NCBI GenBank assembly: GCA_023423215.1
Contig: JAFAFZ010000655.1
Span: 1 to 6,442 of the forward strand
Reading direction: 5' to 3'
DNA: 6,442 nt
Source: Actinomycetes bacterium
Lineage (GTDB): Bacteria; Actinomycetota; Acidimicrobiia; Acidimicrobiales; Microtrichaceae
In this document: positions 5,454 to 6,442 of the stretch, piece by piece
How positions within the stretch are numbered: the first letter of the stretch is position 1
Layout of the letters: every line of letters begins with the position of its first letter
Position numbers and translations under genes: made by a program
The notes under the pieces: model-generated
What the model saw: only the letters and a program-made list of their open reading frames with translations
Database searches by the model: none
What the model was told of the DNA's origin: nothing

Positions 5454-6340
5454 GCCAGTACGACCCGCCCGGCCAGGACGGCTTCGAGACGCGACCGACG
5501 CCGACGGCGTACGCCACCGACAAGGTCACGATCGTCGACGACCCGGCACCGGGCGTGCGTCGGGTCACCTTGAACCGGCCCGAGAAGCGCAACGCGCTGA
5601 ACCACCAGCTGCGCGGCGAGCTCGTGCACGCACTGCAGACCGCGGACGTCGACCCCGAGGTGCGGGTCACGATCGTGCGCGGCGCCGGCACGTGCTTCTC
5701 CGCCGGCTACGACCTGGGCGGCGGCAACGAGGGCCTCGAGATGCCGCACTTCACCGCCGCGGGCGAGGGCCAGTGGCCACGCCACGTCACCGAGACGTGG
5801 ATGGGCATCTGGGACCTGAAGAAGCCGGTCATCGCACAGGTGCACGGCTACTGCCTGGCGGGCGGCAGCGAGCTCGCGACCGGCTGCGACCTCGTCTACG
5901 TCGCCGAGGACGCGCAGATGGGCTACCCGGCCGTGCGCTTCGGCGTGCCCGACATGCACTTCCACCCGTGGTTCCTCGGCATGCGGGCCGCGATGGAGAT
6001 GATGCTGACCGGCGATTCGATCTCGGGCACCGAGGCGGTGCGGCTCGGGTGGGCCAACCGCGCGTTCCCGGTCGAGGACCTCGATGCCGAGGTGGTCGCG
6101 GTGGCCGAGCGCATCGCGCTGCTGCCGCCGGACATCGTGGCGCTGAACAAGCGGGTCGTGCACCGGCAGATGGACGCGATGGGCCTGCGGTCCGGCATCC
6201 GGGCGGGCACCGAGCTGTGCGCGCTCGGCATCCACCAGCCGAGCTTCGTCGAGTTCATCGACAAGATGGCCGACGAGGGGCTGACCTCGGCGCTCCAGGA
6301 GCGCGACGAGCCCTTCGGGGACTACCGCACCACCGGCTGA
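5450..6340 (+). CDS. Crotonase-superfamily protein (enoyl-CoA hydratase/isomerase-like)
   Basis: A 296-residue cytoplasmic enzyme expected to act on an acyl-CoA. VTLNRPEKRNALN is the N-terminal hallmark. CFSAGYDLGG gives the first oxyanion-hole position (Ala85), and HGYCLAGGSELATGCDL gives Gly138 for the second and Glu141, equivalent to Glu144 of rat mitochondrial hydratase. The second catalytic Glu of true hydratases (rat Glu164, in the GxPE motif) is replaced: the motif is MGYPAV and Ala161 falls exactly 20 residues after Glu141. A plain hydration is therefore less likely than isomerisation, hydrolysis or another crotonase reaction. The start is GTG at 5450, overlapping the preceding stop as GTGA; no other good start precedes the conserved fold, and it leaves about 25 extra N-terminal residues compared with typical members. 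A strong Shine-Dalgarno is absent, so re-initiation by ribosomes from the amidohydrolase is likely. It is the last gene of the unit. Confidence 0.9.
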   Translation: MSQYDPPGQDGFETRPTPTAYATDKVTIVDDPAPGVRRVTLNRPEKRNALNHQLRGELVHALQTADVDPEVRVTIVRGAGTCFSAGYDLGGGNEGLEMPHFTAAGEGQWPRHVTETWMGIWDLKKPVIAQVHGYCLAGGSELATGCDLVYVAEDAQMGYPAVRFGVPDMHFHPWFLGMRAAMEMMLTGDSISGTEAVRLGWANRAFPVEDLDAEVVAVAERIALLPPDIVALNKRVVHRQMDAMGLRSGIRAGTELCALGIHQPSFVEFIDKMADEGLTSALQERDEPFGDYRTTG

Positions 6341-6400
6341 TCGGTCGGGCCGCCCGTGTGCGGTTCGAGGCCGATGCCCGTCACCAGCTCAGCTCTGGCG

Positions 6401-6435
6401 TGGGTGGTTGGGGGGGGGGGCGCCCCGTCCACCCA
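6401..6435. terminator. GC-rich inverted repeat after the operon, possible terminator, with an 11-G tract
   Basis: TGGGTGG (6401-6407) pairs with CCACCCA (6429-6435). Inside, GGGGCGCCCC (6417-6426) is self-complementary, so a compound hairpin can form about 60 bp past the crotonase stop. No T-run follows, so if it terminates it does so in the T-less fashion often proposed for high-GC actinobacteria. The run of 11 G (6410-6420) with the preceding GGG could also form a G-quadruplex on the plus strand. The rest of 6341-6442 shows no gene. Confidence 0.35.
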
Positions 6436-6442
6436 AGAACCC

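Overview
The window is a stretch of very GC-rich, densely coding bacterial chromosome. Strong G/C preference at third codon positions, purine-rich Shine-Dalgarno sites, a P450 that resembles mycobacterial CYP124/CYP125, and a flavoenzyme that resembles a mycobacterial nitronate-monooxygenase paralogue all point to an actinobacterium. A less-studied lineage such as Acidimicrobiia is possible, but the sequence alone does not fix it. No RNA genes, CRISPR arrays, transposases or phage genes are visible.

Layout: two transcription units diverge from a 242-bp regulatory gap (2817-3058). Leftward runs a cytochrome P450 (2816-1560), then, 94 bp on, a lipoprotein of the periplasmic substrate-binding superfamily (1465-32). 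Rightward runs a tight three-gene unit: a nitronate-monooxygenase-like FMN protein (3059-4195), an amidohydrolase_2 family metal-dependent hydrolase or decarboxylase (4200-5453, 4-nt gap), and a crotonase-superfamily protein (5450-6340, GTGA overlap). The last 102 bp hold no gene but contain a GC-rich inverted repeat and an 11-G homopolymer.

The regulatory gap is the most informative non-coding part. It carries two near-identical palindromes, AGAACGCATTCTAC and AGAACGTGTTCTAC, one near each gene pair. Both resemble the TnnAACnnGTTnnA operator of KstR, the TetR-family repressor of sterol catabolism. Between them is a perfect 14-bp palindrome, GTGACGATCGTCAC, with the GTGA-N6-TCAC form of Crp/GlxR sites. 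A -10-like TAGAAT overlaps the left operator on the P450 strand; it would place the Crp-like site near -41, the class II activator position. A -35/-10 pair for the rightward unit brackets the right operator.

Working interpretation (inference): this is a small catabolic regulon for a hydrophobic, possibly sterol- or terpenoid-like carboxylic substrate. The lipoprotein would bind the substrate at the cell surface, the P450 would hydroxylate it, and the FMN enzyme, amidohydrolase and crotonase would process the downstream (CoA-linked) intermediates. The crotonase lacks one of the two canonical catalytic glutamates and the amidohydrolase has a non-canonical metal site, so neither should be given its textbook reaction by default. 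No permease, ATPase, P450 redox partner or regulator gene lies in the window.
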